From Thalassotalea litorea (GTDB lineage Bacteria > Pseudomonadota > Gammaproteobacteria > Enterobacterales > Alteromonadaceae): 64,000 nt of DNA. The first letter of the stretch is position 1. Each line of letters opens with the position of its first letter. The notes below the pieces were generated by a model, which saw nothing but the letters and a program-made list of their open reading frames with translations, was not told the origin of the DNA and made no database searches. The stretch spans positions 39,169 through 103,168 of the forward strand of contig NZ_VCBC01000001.1 in assembly GCF_005843925.1 (NCBI RefSeq). Reading direction: 5' to 3'. Shown in pieces: positions 49,087-59,196 of this stretch. Made by a program: the position numbers and the translations under genes.

Positions 49087-51360
49087 ATGAACAGCAACCT
49101 CTTTGTAACCAAACGGAACGGGCAAAAAGAACCCATTGATTTAGACAAAATCCATAAAGTCATTGACTGGGCAGCTGAGGGACTAGACTCAGTGTCTGTG
49201 TCTCAAGTAGAGCTAAAATCACATATTCAATTTTATGATGGCATCAAAACGGAAGATATTCATGAAACCATCATTAAAGCGGCAGCTGACTTAATCAGCG
49301 AAGAATCTCCGGATTATCAATATCTGGCCGCTCGATTGGCAATCTTTCACCTGCGTAAAAAAGCCTATGGTAAATATGAGCCACCAGCTTTACACGAGCA
49401 TGTATTAAAGCTGGTAGAAACCGGCAAATACGATAAGCATCTGATTGAAGATTATAGTGCGGAAGAATTCGCGATTATGGATGCGTTTATCGATCATGAA
49501 CGTGATAAAACATTTAGCTATGCCGCGGTAAAGCAACTTGAAGGTAAGTACCTGGTGCAAAACCGCGTAAACGGTGAAATTTACGAAAGTGCCCAGTTTT
49601 TATACTTGCTTGTCGCAGCATGCCTGTTTGCCAAGTATCCAAAACACAATCGATTAGATTATGTAAAAGGCTTTTATGACGCGATTTCGATGTTCAAGAT
49701 TTCGTTGCCAACGCCAATTATGGCGGGTGTTCGCACCCCAACACGTCAGTTTTCATCCTGCGTTCTTATTGAAGCCGGTGACAGCCTGGATTCGATTAAC
49801 GCGTCTACCAGTGCCATTGTAAAATATGTCTCTCAGCGCGCAGGGATCGGCATCAATGCTGGTCGCATTCGTGCCCTTGGTAGCTCAATTCGCAATGGCG
49901 AAGCATTCCATACTGGCTGTATTCCGTTTTATAAGCATTTCCAGACCGCAGTAAAAAGCTGTTCTCAAGGTGGTGTTCGCGGTGGTGCGGCAACGTTGTT
50001 TTACCCACTATGGCATTTAGAAGTCGAAAGCCTGTTAGTACTTAAGAACAACCGTGGTGTGGAAGAAAACCGTGTACGTCACCTCGATTATGGCGTGCAG
50101 TTCAATAAGCTTATGTACCAACGTTTGATCAAAGGCGATTACATCACCTTGTTCAGCCCATCAGACGTGCCTGGTTTGTATGATGCTTTCTTCGAAGATC
50201 AGAATAAGTTTGAAGAGCTATACGTGAAATACGAAGGCGATTCATCGATTCGTAAAAAACGCATCAAAGCAATCGAATTGTTCACCTTGTTTGCACAAGA
50301 GCGAGCAAGTACTGGCCGAATCTATCTGCAAAACGTCGATCACTGTAATACTCACAGTCCATTCGACCCAAGTGTTGCACCGGTTCGCCAATCCAACTTG
50401 TGTCTGGAAATTGCATTGCCAACCAAGCCATTCGAAGATGTTAATGATCCTAATGGCGAAATCGCCCTTTGTACCCTTTCTGCGTTCAACTTAGGTAAGA
50501 TTGAAAGTCTGGATGAGTTAGATGAACTTGCGGATCTGGCGGTACGAGCATTGGATAGCTTGCTGGATTATCAGGATTACCCGGTACCAGCGGCACTTTC
50601 TGCAACCATGGGTCGTCGTACTCTCGGTATTGGTGTGATTAACTATGCCTACTATCTTGCCAAAAACGGAGTGTTTTACTCAAACGGCAGCGCCAACAAC
50701 CTGACCCATCGTACATTTGAAGCGATTCAATTTTATCTATTGAAAGCATCAAACCAATTGGCAAAAGAAAAAGGTGCGTGTCCTAAGTTCAATGAAACGC
50801 GTTTGGCCCAGGGCATTTTACCAATCGACACCTACAAGCGAGAGATCGATAAAGTTACCAGTGAGCCATTACACCTGGACTGGGAAGGATTACGCGAAAG
50901 TGTCAAACAACACGGTGTGCGCAACTCAACCGTGTCAGCGTTAATGCCATCAGAGACCTCGTCGCAGATTTCCAATGCGACCAATGGTATCGAGCCACCA
51001 CGCGGTCTTATTAGCGTAAAAGCCAGCAAAGATGGTGTGTTAAAACAGGTTGTTCCTGAGTATGAGCGTCTAAAAGACAGTTATGAACTGCTGTGGAATA
51101 TCCCGAGCAACGAAGGCTACCTAGAGTTAGTCGGTATTATGCAAAAATTTGTCGACCAAACGATTTCTGCCAATACCAACTACGACCCATCAAAGTTTGA
51201 GAATGGCAAGGTGCCGGTCAAGCAAATCCTAAAAGACATGCTTCATGCATACAAATTAGGGGTTAAGACCATGTACTACCACAATACCCGCGATGGTGCT
51301 GATGACAGCATGGGTGATATGGAAGATGATGGCTGTGCCGGCGGCGCTTGTAAGATATAA
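49087..51360 (+). CDS. nrdA: Ribonucleoside-diphosphate reductase alpha subunit, class Ia
   Basis: 757 residues. N-terminal ATP cone (VTKRNGQKEPIDLDKIHKVI), active-site cysteines in TRQFSSCVLIE and CTLSAFNLG, NLCLE with the radical cysteine and glutamate, YYHNTRDGADD with the radical-path tyrosines, and the C-terminal redox pair GCAGGACKI. Reduces ribonucleotides to deoxyribonucleotides. Confidence 0.97.
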   Translation: MNSNLFVTKRNGQKEPIDLDKIHKVIDWAAEGLDSVSVSQVELKSHIQFYDGIKTEDIHETIIKAAADLISEESPDYQYLAARLAIFHLRKKAYGKYEPPALHEHVLKLVETGKYDKHLIEDYSAEEFAIMDAFIDHERDKTFSYAAVKQLEGKYLVQNRVNGEIYESAQFLYLLVAACLFAKYPKHNRLDYVKGFYDAISMFKISLPTPIMAGVRTPTRQFSSCVLIEAGDSLDSINASTSAIVKYVSQRAGIGINAGRIRALGSSIRNGEAFHTGCIPFYKHFQTAVKSCSQGGVRGGAATLFYPLWHLEVESLLVLKNNRGVEENRVRHLDYGVQFNKLMYQRLIKGDYITLFSPSDVPGLYDAFFEDQNKFEELYVKYEGDSSIRKKRIKAIELFTLFAQERASTGRIYLQNVDHCNTHSPFDPSVAPVRQSNLCLEIALPTKPFEDVNDPNGEIALCTLSAFNLGKIESLDELDELADLAVRALDSLLDYQDYPVPAALSATMGRRTLGIGVINYAYYLAKNGVFYSNGSANNLTHRTFEAIQFYLLKASNQLAKEKGACPKFNETRLAQGILPIDTYKREIDKVTSEPLHLDWEGLRESVKQHGVRNSTVSALMPSETSSQISNATNGIEPPRGLISVKASKDGVLKQVVPEYERLKDSYELLWNIPSNEGYLELVGIMQKFVDQTISANTNYDPSKFENGKVPVKQILKDMLHAYKLGVKTMYYHNTRDGADDSMGDMEDDGCAGGACKI

Positions 51361-51395
51361 CGAGTAGGTCCGACTGACCGAAAAGAAAATTACAG

Positions 51396-51436
51396 AGACC
51401 CCAGTGCACTTTCCCGTTAAAGTCGCTGAGGTTTCT
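51396..51436 (+). terminator. Imperfect hairpin between nrdA and nrdB
   Basis: AGACC...CAG pairs imperfectly with CTG...GGTTTCT, with an inner perfect ACTTT/AAAGT (51408-51423), followed by TTCGTTTTAATTT. Could be a partial terminator or attenuator adjusting nrdB relative to nrdA. Confidence 0.4.
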
Positions 51437-51497
51437 TTCGTTTTAATTTACCGAATTTTTTAGCCAGTTTCACCAATGTGAAACTGCAGGAGCAAAC

Positions 51498-52628
51498 ATG
51501 GCGTATTCAACGTTTAACCGAGTAAAAAATGATCCATTACTCGAGCCAATGTTCATGGGTAACACAGTCAATGTTTCCCGTTATGACCAACAAAAACACC
51601 CGATTTTTGAAAAGTTAATTGAGAAACAGCTTTCGTTTTTCTGGCGTCCAGAAGAAGTCGATATTTCCAAAGATCGAGCTGACTGGCAACAACTTACCAA
51701 TTCTGAGCGACACATTTTCATCTCTAATTTAAAATATCAAACGCTGCTCGATTCAATCGCAGCGCGCAGTGTCAATGTTTGTTTATTACCGTTAGTGTCA
51801 ATTCCAGAGTTAGAAACCTGGATTGAAACCTGGGGTTTTTACGAAACCATTCACTCTCGCTCATATACGCACATTTTGCGAAATTTGTTCACCGATCCAA
51901 GTGAAGTGTTTGACGATATCGTCATTAACGAAAATATCTTGAACCGAGCCAGTGCGATTTCTCACTACTTCGACCGTTTGATTTTGTTATCTCAACTTTA
52001 TCAATCTCAAGGTGAAGGTACCTATGAAATTGACGGTGAACAAGTCGTCGTAAATCAACGGGAAATCAAAAAAGCCTTATATTTTTCGGTGTGTTCAACC
52101 AATGCTCTGGAAGCGATCCGTTTTTACGTATCATTTGCCTGTTCATTTGCCTTTGCAGAACGGGAGCTATTGGAAGGTAATGCCAAAATTATCAAGCTAA
52201 TTGCCCGTGATGAAGCGGTACATTTAACCGCCACTCAACATATTTTAAATCTTTGGGCGAGCGGCAAAGATGATCCTGAAATGGCAGAAATTTGTAAAGA
52301 ATTTCATGATCAAGGCTTAGAGCTGTTCTTAGATGTTATCGAGCAGGAAAAACAATGGGCTGACTACTTGTTTAAAGACGGTTCGATGATTGGTTTGAAT
52401 GCCGAAATCCTTAAACAATACATCGAGTATTTATCGAATCAGCGACTCGTCGCGATTGGTTATGAGCCGCAATTTGCGGTCAAATCGAATCCATTACCTT
52501 GGATTAATTCGTACCTATCAAGCGATAATGTTCAGGTGGCACCACAGGAAACGGAAATATCGTCTTACCTGGTGGGTCAAACCGATAGCGCTGTCGATAG
52601 CAGTGACTTCGAAGACTTCGATTTGTAA
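51498..52628 (+). CDS. nrdB: Ribonucleoside-diphosphate reductase beta subunit
   Basis: 376 residues. Diiron and radical site intact: [12 protein letters not shown] contains the Glu, His and the tyrosyl-radical Tyr; ligands in [14 protein letters not shown]. The acidic C-terminal tail ends SSDFEDFDL, the part that docks on NrdA. Confidence 0.97.
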   Translation: MAYSTFNRVKNDPLLEPMFMGNTVNVSRYDQQKHPIFEKLIEKQLSFFWRPEEVDISKDRADWQQLTNSERHIFISNLKYQTLLDSIAARSVNVCLLPLVSIPELETWIETWGFYETIHSRSYTHILRNLFTDPSEVFDDIVINENILNRASAISHYFDRLILLSQLYQSQGEGTYEIDGEQVVVNQREIKKALYFSVCSTNALEAIRFYVSFACSFAFAERELLEGNAKIIKLIARDEAVHLTATQHILNLWASGKDDPEMAEICKEFHDQGLELFLDVIEQEKQWADYLFKDGSMIGLNAEILKQYIEYLSNQRLVAIGYEPQFAVKSNPLPWINSYLSSDNVQVAPQETEISSYLVGQTDSAVDSSDFEDFDL

Positions 52629-52640
52629 TTCATTACCAGA

Positions 52641-52907
52641 ATGGGACATAAAGTTTGTGTTAATGAGCAGATCATCGAAACTCAATTCGATGATCAAACT
52701 CACAAAAACTTACTCGAGTTTTTAGAGCACCATAATATTGAGACCCATTTTCATTGTCGCGACGGGTTTTGCGGAGCCTGTCGCGTAGATTTACACCAAG
52801 GCACCGTAGAATATACCAATGGTGAACCTCTGGCATTTATTCGCGACGGCGAAATATTGCTTTGCTGCTCAGTACCGACCACCGATATCAAACTATCCTG
52901 CGATTAA
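52641..52907 (+). CDS. yfaE: 2Fe-2S ferredoxin for RNR cofactor maintenance
   Basis: 88 residues. Plant-type ferredoxin ligands in FHCRDGFCGACRVDL with the fourth cysteine in ILLCCSVP. YfaE re-reduces the NrdB diiron site. Twelve bases after nrdB. Confidence 0.93.
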   Translation: MGHKVCVNEQIIETQFDDQTHKNLLEFLEHHNIETHFHCRDGFCGACRVDLHQGTVEYTNGEPLAFIRDGEILLCCSVPTTDIKLSCD

Positions 52908-53067
52908 AACGCCCTTCCCAACTCAAAAACATCCCCACCAGCTGATGGCAAAATTGAACCAATCCAGTTTTGGATCCAGTCGCGAATAAGGATTGCATTC
53001 ATTCCTTCAAATCGTCGATAATCCGCCTATTGTATACAACATAAATGTTAATCTTTTTGAGTGAAAT

Positions 53068-54294
53068 ATGAACAGTAACTATGGTATTGGTGGCTCAACC
53101 GCCGCGGTAGAATTGGATAAGCTAAAAGATATGTGCGCGGATCTGCGCGGCATCGATGGATCAGAGTATCAACAAAGAATTGCCCGCGCTCAAGCGATTA
53201 TGCAAGCACAAGGGATCGCCGCCATATACCTTAACGCCGGCAATAACCTCGCGTATTTCACCGGGACTCACTGGTACCCGTCCGAGCGCATGGTCGGCGC
53301 AATTTTACCAGCAACCGGTAAGGTAGAGTATATTGCCCCGTATTTTGAGTTAGATACGTTAACACAATACATGGCCGTGCCTGGCAAGGTGCATACCTGG
53401 CATGAACACATTAGCCCATACCAAACCTTTTTAGATGCTCTGGTATCACTGAATATCCATGAGGGTAACGTCGGTCTTGACGAAGCGACACCGTTTTTTA
53501 TCGCCAACGGCATAGCCCAACTCACGCAAAGCTATCAATGGTTAGATGCGAAACCGGTTACCGCGGGATGCCGGATGCACAAATCACGACAGGAAATTGC
53601 GATATTGCAACGCGCAAAAGATATCACCCTGATTGTACAACAAGCCGCCGCGCGCATATTGCACCCAGGGATAACCGTCACCGAAGTTGAACAGTTTATT
53701 GATGCTGCCCATCGTCGTTTGGGGGCATCTCAAGGCTCCTATTTCTGCATTGTGTTATTTGGCGAAGACACCGCCTACCCCCATGGTGTCGCCAAACCAA
53801 AATCCTTAGATACGAATGACATGGTATTAATTGATACCGGCTGTGAATTATATGGTTATCACTCAGACATCACCCGTACCTATGTATTCGGACAACCGAA
53901 TGATCGTCAACGCCAGGTTTGGGAACATGAAAAACAAGCGCAATTGATGGCATTTAACGCGGCGCAACTTGATCGCCCATGCGCACAAGTGGACCAAGCT
54001 GCCCGAAGCTATCTGGCCTCCGTCGGATATGGACCGGAATATCAACTGCCGGGTTTACCGCATCGCACTGGTCATGGTATTGGTTTAGATATCCATGAGT
54101 GGCCATATTTAGTTGGAAATGACGCAACCCCTCTGACCAAAGGTATGTGCTTCTCCAATGAGCCAATGCTTTGTATTCCCGGAGAGTTTGGGGTTCGTTT
54201 AGAAGATCACTTTTATATGACCGACGACGGCCCACAGTGGTTTACACAACCATCGCACAGTATTGATAATCCGTTTGGCTATGGCGTTGAATAG
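53068..54294 (+). CDS. M24-family Xaa-Pro peptidase
   Basis: 408 residues. N-terminal creatinase-like domain (AAIYLNAGNNLAYFTGTHWY) and a pita-bread domain with all five metal ligands: LIDTGCELYGYHSDITRTY, HRTGHGIGLDIHE, SNEPMLCIPGEFGVRLED. Aminopeptidase P-like or Xaa-Pro dipeptidase; the exact substrate class is not decided. No signal peptide. Overlaps the next gene. Confidence 0.88.
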   Translation: MNSNYGIGGSTAAVELDKLKDMCADLRGIDGSEYQQRIARAQAIMQAQGIAAIYLNAGNNLAYFTGTHWYPSERMVGAILPATGKVEYIAPYFELDTLTQYMAVPGKVHTWHEHISPYQTFLDALVSLNIHEGNVGLDEATPFFIANGIAQLTQSYQWLDAKPVTAGCRMHKSRQEIAILQRAKDITLIVQQAAARILHPGITVTEVEQFIDAAHRRLGASQGSYFCIVLFGEDTAYPHGVAKPKSLDTNDMVLIDTGCELYGYHSDITRTYVFGQPNDRQRQVWEHEKQAQLMAFNAAQLDRPCAQVDQAARSYLASVGYGPEYQLPGLPHRTGHGIGLDIHEWPYLVGNDATPLTKGMCFSNEPMLCIPGEFGVRLEDHFYMTDDGPQWFTQPSHSIDNPFGYGVE

Positions 54295-54952
54295 ACCCAA
54301 TAGCGCAGACATGCTTGAACAGCAGAAGTTGTTTGTGGTCAGTTTGCCAAGAACGGCCACCACCAGCTTTTGCCTGGCGATGATCGAACAAGGTTTTAAA
54401 GTGGCGCATACCGCGTATACGTTGGAGGCTTTCAAAAACGCGAATGTGATCGCCGATACCCCAGTGTTTAATGATTATGCCGCCTTGGATAAGATTTACC
54501 CGCAGGCCAAATTTGTCTACATTGAGCGCGATGCTGAACAGTGGCTAGTGTCTATTCGCCAGCTTTTATCGCGCATGAAAAATAATTTACAACGCTCGGA
54601 TGGTGGCTTCAACCCAATATTAAAGCGCTGTTACACCCAGGTATTTGGCCATTTTTCTGACTCAGATCTTAACAGTGATCAATACCTGTTAGATTGTTTC
54701 TACCGCCACCAACAGCAAGTGACGGAATATTTTAGTGCCCGTGAACAAGACTTTGTTCGTTTCAACCCAGACGATAACAATTGGTGGCAAAAAATCGCGC
54801 AGCTTAGCAGTCAACCGATGACAAAAGCCCCGTTTCCGCACGTCAACATCGGTGCTAAAGTCACTAGCTGGAATGAGTTAAAGCATCCCTTGAAAGTCGA
54901 TTCGACTCGCAATGGTCGATGTGATGATCTTACAGTGCAACTGTATCGTTAA
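54281..54952 (+). CDS. Sulfotransferase-like P-loop protein
   Basis: 223 residues from ATG 54281, overlapping the peptidase stop by 14 bp; ATG 54311 is an alternative. VVSLPRTATTSF resembles the PAPS-binding loop of sulfotransferases, and KFVYIERDAEQWLVSIRQL the second nucleotide motif. Similar small bacterial proteins occur without a known acceptor. Coupling to the peptidase suggests co-expression only. I cannot name a substrate. Confidence 0.7.
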   Translation: MALNRPNSADMLEQQKLFVVSLPRTATTSFCLAMIEQGFKVAHTAYTLEAFKNANVIADTPVFNDYAALDKIYPQAKFVYIERDAEQWLVSIRQLLSRMKNNLQRSDGGFNPILKRCYTQVFGHFSDSDLNSDQYLLDCFYRHQQQVTEYFSAREQDFVRFNPDDNNWWQKIAQLSSQPMTKAPFPHVNIGAKVTSWNELKHPLKVDSTRNGRCDDLTVQLYR

Positions 54953-55043
54953 ACTCCGTTACATTTTTATCAAGGATAGCGCTAGTGTCCTTATCGATGT
55001 TTCGCTAAAATGAAAACAACTTAAAGGAAAGTAACAATATTCT

Positions 55044-55634
55044 ATGACCGCAATTTTTGAATTTATCCCCCTTATTATCTTTTTCGCCGTGTACAAAACC
55101 GTCGATATCTACTGGGCAACCGGCGCATTAATCGCCGCAGCGGCTTTGCAAATGATCATCATGAAGATGCAAGGCAAAGAGATCCCACAAAAACAGTGGT
55201 GGTTATTTGGTCTCATTGCTGTATTCGGTGCGCTGACTTTGATCTTCCAAAATGATGCGTTTCTGAAATGGAAAGTCACTATCGTCAATGTTTTCTTTGC
55301 GCTTGGGTTATGGGTCAGTCAGGCATTTTTCAATAAAAATGTACTGCAGTCTATGTTAGGCGAGTCGATGCGTATGCCTGAGAAAATATGGACCCGTTTA
55401 AACAATGCCTGGAGCCTGTTCTTTTTAACCTGTGCCATTCTTAATTTGTATGTGGCATTTAATTTTGATCAGGAAACCTGGGTCAATTTCAAGGTATTCG
55501 GGTTGACGATATTAACGTTTGTCTTTGCCTTTAGCTCGCTGCTTTTGATCTACAAACATATTGAGCCAGAGCCTGAACCGACTGAAACAGGCGTTGATAA
55601 TCCCCTCAATAACAAAGACGATTCAGGACAATAA
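55044..55634 (+). CDS. yciB: Inner-membrane-spanning protein YciB
   Basis: 196 residues with five to six membrane helices ([54 protein letters not shown]). YciB/IspZ (septation protein A) family, involved in envelope synthesis and cell length. Followed at once by yciI. Confidence 0.93.
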   Translation: MTAIFEFIPLIIFFAVYKTVDIYWATGALIAAAALQMIIMKMQGKEIPQKQWWLFGLIAVFGALTLIFQNDAFLKWKVTIVNVFFALGLWVSQAFFNKNVLQSMLGESMRMPEKIWTRLNNAWSLFFLTCAILNLYVAFNFDQETWVNFKVFGLTILTFVFAFSSLLLIYKHIEPEPEPTETGVDNPLNNKDDSGQ

Positions 55635-55635
55635 T

Positions 55636-55932
55636 ATGTTGTATGCCATCATCAGTGAAGACGTTGAAAACAGCTTAGCATTAAGAATGTCAGTAAGAGA
55701 CAAACACCTTGCAAGATTGCAGCAGTTAAACGATCAGGGGCGATTGGTTGTTGCTGGCCCCTGTCCGGCAATTGACGATGACAACCCGGGAGAAGCTGGC
55801 TTTACTGGCTCTTTATTAGTTTTGGAATTTGATAGCTTAGAGGCTGCCCAGAGCTGGGCGGATGACGACCCATACATCGCAGCAGGCGTCTATAAATCAG
55901 TCACAGTCAAACCGTTTAAACAGGTATTCTAG
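55636..55932 (+). CDS. yciI: YciI-family protein
   Basis: 98 residues from ATG 55636, one base after the yciB stop, with AGGA upstream; a longer frame is yciB shadow. Ferredoxin-like YCII fold with the conserved His ([11 protein letters not shown]) and Asp ([14 protein letters not shown]) that suggest an enzyme of unknown substrate. The yciB-yciI pair is common. Confidence 0.93.
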   Translation: MLYAIISEDVENSLALRMSVRDKHLARLQQLNDQGRLVVAGPCPAIDDDNPGEAGFTGSLLVLEFDSLEAAQSWADDDPYIAAGVYKSVTVKPFKQVF

Positions 55933-56079
55933 GGTCTGTACAGGACTTGTTGAGGCAATGTTTTCGGACATTGCGCTCTTGCTAGTTGTCCTGGCGAGTT
56001 GCTTTAGCTAGCAGCGAGTGAAAAATTGCCGCCTTGGTTTGCCCATTCAATACCCAAGCAATGCCCATGCAATACCCAT

Positions 56080-56901
56080 TCAATGGCCGTTCTGGCCATT
56101 GACGTATTCCATAATGGTCAAATAACTCTCTACCCAATAGCGGCTCTTGTTCGCGTCTAAATAGGCTAGCAAGGCATTATGGGCCTCCAGACTAACACTT
56201 AAGTGATCACCGCCCACCCCGTGAAAAATGATATTAATCACCCCGCCTTTTCCAGCTTGCTGCTCGACATAAGCAATCAATTGATCAGCGCGAATATCCG
56301 CGGGCGCCCACAACTGGTTAAAAGATTCCGGTAGGTCATGTTGATTGCCTTTTATGGCGACGAAGTCGTCTTGTAATGCGTCTAAAAACGGCTGGTCATT
56401 GATCACCAATACATCGTTGCATGGCGGTGTAAACGTCCGCTTTTGTTTACCATCAATCGCATAAAGGTAATCATTGGCGAGACGAATTTCACTCACCACA
56501 TCACCCGGTGTCCGTTTCGATAAGTCGAGATGTTCATCAACCCATTCCCGCCCGTCTATGTTTTTCGCACAGCCATGGAACAGACTATGGTTTCCCAATT
56601 CATGACCTTGTTTTGCGGCCTCGCGCCACTGGGATAAGCGTGCGCTGATCACCGGGGATGCTAGGGTCAGGTAAAAGCTGGCTTTAAAACCATATCGATT
56701 CAATGCCGGTATGGCATTATCCAAATGGGAATTAAGGCCATCGTCATAACTGAGACTGACAGCGACCTGTTGATTATCCGGCCAGGTAATTTCACTCGGT
56801 TGCGCCGCCAGCAGCACATGCGAAACGCTCAATATCAAAAGCGCCAACCAGCCTTTGTGAAAGAACTTAATTAGCATAATGCGAGGATAGCCTATGCCCA
56901 T
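56080..56901 (-). CDS. Exported polysaccharide deacetylase
   Basis: 273 residues. Signal peptide (KGWLALLILSVSHVLLAAQ), then a NodB domain: SLSYDDGLNSHLDNAIPAL with the catalytic and metal aspartates, HELGNHSLFHG with the two metal histidines, and a late IIFHGVGGD. Acts outside the membrane on an unknown acetylated glycan. ATG 56901 overlaps the upstream stop (TAATG); ATG 56877 would give a shorter signal n-region. Confidence 0.85.
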   Translation of the reverse strand: MGIGYPRIMLIKFFHKGWLALLILSVSHVLLAAQPSEITWPDNQQVAVSLSYDDGLNSHLDNAIPALNRYGFKASFYLTLASPVISARLSQWREAAKQGHELGNHSLFHGCAKNIDGREWVDEHLDLSKRTPGDVVSEIRLANDYLYAIDGKQKRTFTPPCNDVLVINDQPFLDALQDDFVAIKGNQHDLPESFNQLWAPADIRADQLIAYVEQQAGKGGVINIIFHGVGGDHLSVSLEAHNALLAYLDANKSRYWVESYLTIMEYVNGQNGH

Positions 56902-58028
56902 TATTGCTTATCGGACTTTTCTGCATCATAAGCGGTTTCATCGTCCAATGACTCATCTTGTTGCAATTGTTCGACTTGCGAATCCAGTCGATCGGAGTCA
57001 CTGAGCAATACTGAAAACCACTGTCCCTCTGCGGAATTTTCAAGGGCGATTTTAATGATCATGGTTAGCGGTACCGATAGCAACATTCCCACCGTACCAA
57101 GCAACCAACCCCAAAATACTAACGACAAAAATACCACTAACGTTGAAAGCCCTAACCCTCTACCTAAATATTTTGGTTCAACAATATTGCCCATTACGGT
57201 ATTGATAATGATATAACCTAAACCAATAAAGCCGGCCATTGCAGGATTCAATTGCACTAAGGCAAGCAACACCGCAGGCACTGCCGCAATGATGGAGCCG
57301 ATGTTCGGGATAAAGTTAAATAAGAATGCAACAACCCCCCACAGCAGATAAAAATCCAGACCAAACGCCCACAACATTGTACTGACGCAAATACCCGTAC
57401 CTATGCTCACCACCGTTTTGATTGCTAAATATTGATTCACCGATGAGAGGAACTTATCTATCTGCGCCATTTTCATCTGCGGATCCTGGAATGCCAGATG
57501 CAGTTTTGTCGGTATGGTAGAGGCTTCGAGTAACATAAATACCACGGTCAGGATAATGAAAAATAGATTCGCCATGATATTGCCAAAGCTCGACAACATG
57601 TCAGCGGCAAAACCCATTGCCGCACCGGGATCAAGATATTGCATGAAAAACGATTTCGAGACTCGAATATTGTTAGACGCAAGGGTATCAATTAATCCGG
57701 AGAATTTTTCGGTGACCTGTGCTTTGTAGGTGGGCATCGAGGCGGATAATTCATTGAGGGAATTGCCCAGTAAACCGGTAATTAAAAAGCCAGCGCCAAA
57801 AAACAAGCCGATGACGACTAACACCGCAAGGACTTTCGGCACCCGCCATTCCACGGCTTTATTTACCAAAGGGTTGCAGGCAATGGCGATAAATATCGAC
57901 AGTAAAAACGGAACCAGCAAGTTCGTCGCAACTTTAACCCCAGCCATAATGATCACTAATAGCGCCAGTACAAATAGTCCTCTGACTACGCCACTATCAC
58001 TAGGCTGTCCTTGATTTGCTTGTCCCAT
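56901..58028 (-). CDS. AI-2E/PerM family transporter
   Basis: 375 residues, about eight membrane helices, with the family pattern of two N-terminal hairpins, an amphipathic region (KSFFMQYLDPGAAMGFAADM) and VVAFLFNFIPNIGSIIAAVP, GNIVEPKYLGRGLGLSTLVV. Substrates in this family vary (autoinducer-2 export, Na+/H+ exchange); none can be assigned. Coupled to the deacetylase by a one-base overlap. Confidence 0.87.
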   Translation of the reverse strand: MGQANQGQPSDSGVVRGLFVLALLVIIMAGVKVATNLLVPFLLSIFIAIACNPLVNKAVEWRVPKVLAVLVVIGLFFGAGFLITGLLGNSLNELSASMPTYKAQVTEKFSGLIDTLASNNIRVSKSFFMQYLDPGAAMGFAADMLSSFGNIMANLFFIILTVVFMLLEASTIPTKLHLAFQDPQMKMAQIDKFLSSVNQYLAIKTVVSIGTGICVSTMLWAFGLDFYLLWGVVAFLFNFIPNIGSIIAAVPAVLLALVQLNPAMAGFIGLGYIIINTVMGNIVEPKYLGRGLGLSTLVVFLSLVFWGWLLGTVGMLLSVPLTMIIKIALENSAEGQWFSVLLSDSDRLDSQVEQLQQDESLDDETAYDAEKSDKQ

Positions 58029-58201
58029 AAAATATCCAACTTGTTGTTTTCATTTACCTTAGCAAAAAATGATCGGGATAGTAACCCAGCCAGTATACTG
58101 TTAACCAAGATATTATCTGGTAAAAATATTCACAGCGTCACTACCTGCCCTGGCCAATGTTGCGCTAAATTTAACGTACAGCAATGATAAAACGGCTTAT
58201 G

Positions 58202-59104
58202 ATGAAGATTCTTATTACCGGTGGCACGGGCTTGATTGGTAGCCACTTTATACAAAAATACCAGGACAAATATCAGTTTACACTGGTATCTCGCCAGCAT
58301 ACTCCGATCCTCTCCAGCGGTATCAACCCTGAACGTATCACCATTCTTAACGACTTAGATGCCTTGCCAAACCTCAATGACTTTGATGTTGTGATTAACC
58401 TTGCGGGCCAGCCGATTGTTGATAAACGCTGGTCTCGTAAGCAAAAACAAAAGATTTGTCAGAGTCGCTGGCAAATTACCGAGCAACTTAGCAAACGTAT
58501 CAACGACAGTGATAATCCGCCAAACGTATTTTTATCGGGCTCTGCCATTGGTTTTTATGGGCGCCAGGGTGATGAGGAAATTGATGAAAACTTTGCTCAG
58601 GTTTATCCCGAGTTTAGTCATCAAGTGTGTAAGGTGTGGGAAGATAAGGCACGACTGTGTCAAAGCAAAACACGTTTGTGCTTGTTAAGAACCGGGATAG
58701 TGCTCGAACGTAATCGCGGCGCATTGGCCAAAATGATCCCTCCCTATCGCCTTGGCTTAGGCGGACGTCTATCCCATGGTAAACAGGTGATGTCATGGAT
58801 CCATATCGACGATATGGTGAATGCGATGCAGTTCATTATCGAAAATGAACAATTACGCGGCCCCATAAATATGACCGCGCCAAATCCCGTCTCTAATCGC
58901 GACTTTAGCGAAAGTCTGGCAACGGTATTGGGACGCCCGAATATCGCCACCATGCCAGCCTTTGTTTTACGGGGAATGTTTGGCGAAATGGCCGATTTAT
59001 TACTCTATGGGCAACGGGTGTTACCCATGGCGTTATTAAAAGCAGGATTTGTATTTCAATATGATCAGCTTAAAGGCGCATTAGAGCAGATCTTAAAACC
59101 GTAG
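58202..59104 (+). CDS. TIGR01777 (YfcH) NAD-dependent epimerase-like protein
   Basis: 300 residues from the second of two adjacent ATGs (MKILITGGTGLIGSHF). Extended SDR with the Rossmann GGTGLIG, RWSRKQKQKICQSRW, SGSAIGFYGRQGDEEIDE and a C-terminal DUF1731 region (MPAFVLRGMFGEMADLLLYG). Physiological substrate unknown; E. coli YfcH is the relative. Confidence 0.9.
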   Translation: MKILITGGTGLIGSHFIQKYQDKYQFTLVSRQHTPILSSGINPERITILNDLDALPNLNDFDVVINLAGQPIVDKRWSRKQKQKICQSRWQITEQLSKRINDSDNPPNVFLSGSAIGFYGRQGDEEIDENFAQVYPEFSHQVCKVWEDKARLCQSKTRLCLLRTGIVLERNRGALAKMIPPYRLGLGGRLSHGKQVMSWIHIDDMVNAMQFIIENEQLRGPINMTAPNPVSNRDFSESLATVLGRPNIATMPAFVLRGMFGEMADLLLYGQRVLPMALLKAGFVFQYDQLKGALEQILKP

Positions 59105-59127
59105 CACGCCATAAGAATCCATAACAA

Positions 59128-59150
59128 AGAACCGGCCAAAAGCCGGTTCT
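59128..59150. terminator. Convergent terminator hairpin
   Basis: AGAACCGGC-N5-GCCGGTTCT, 24 bp after the epimerase stop. The following T content is low on the plus strand; it may serve both converging genes. Confidence 0.6.
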
Positions 59151-59167
59151 AATTGCGCTTACATCAT

Positions 59168-59196
59168 CTTGGCGTTGCTTGGCGTTGCTTGGCGTT
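59168..59196. repeat. Short tandem repeat
   Basis: The 10-bp unit CTTGGCGTTG occurs 2.9 times, ending at the ybbP stop codon. Probably a replication-slippage product. Confidence 0.8.
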
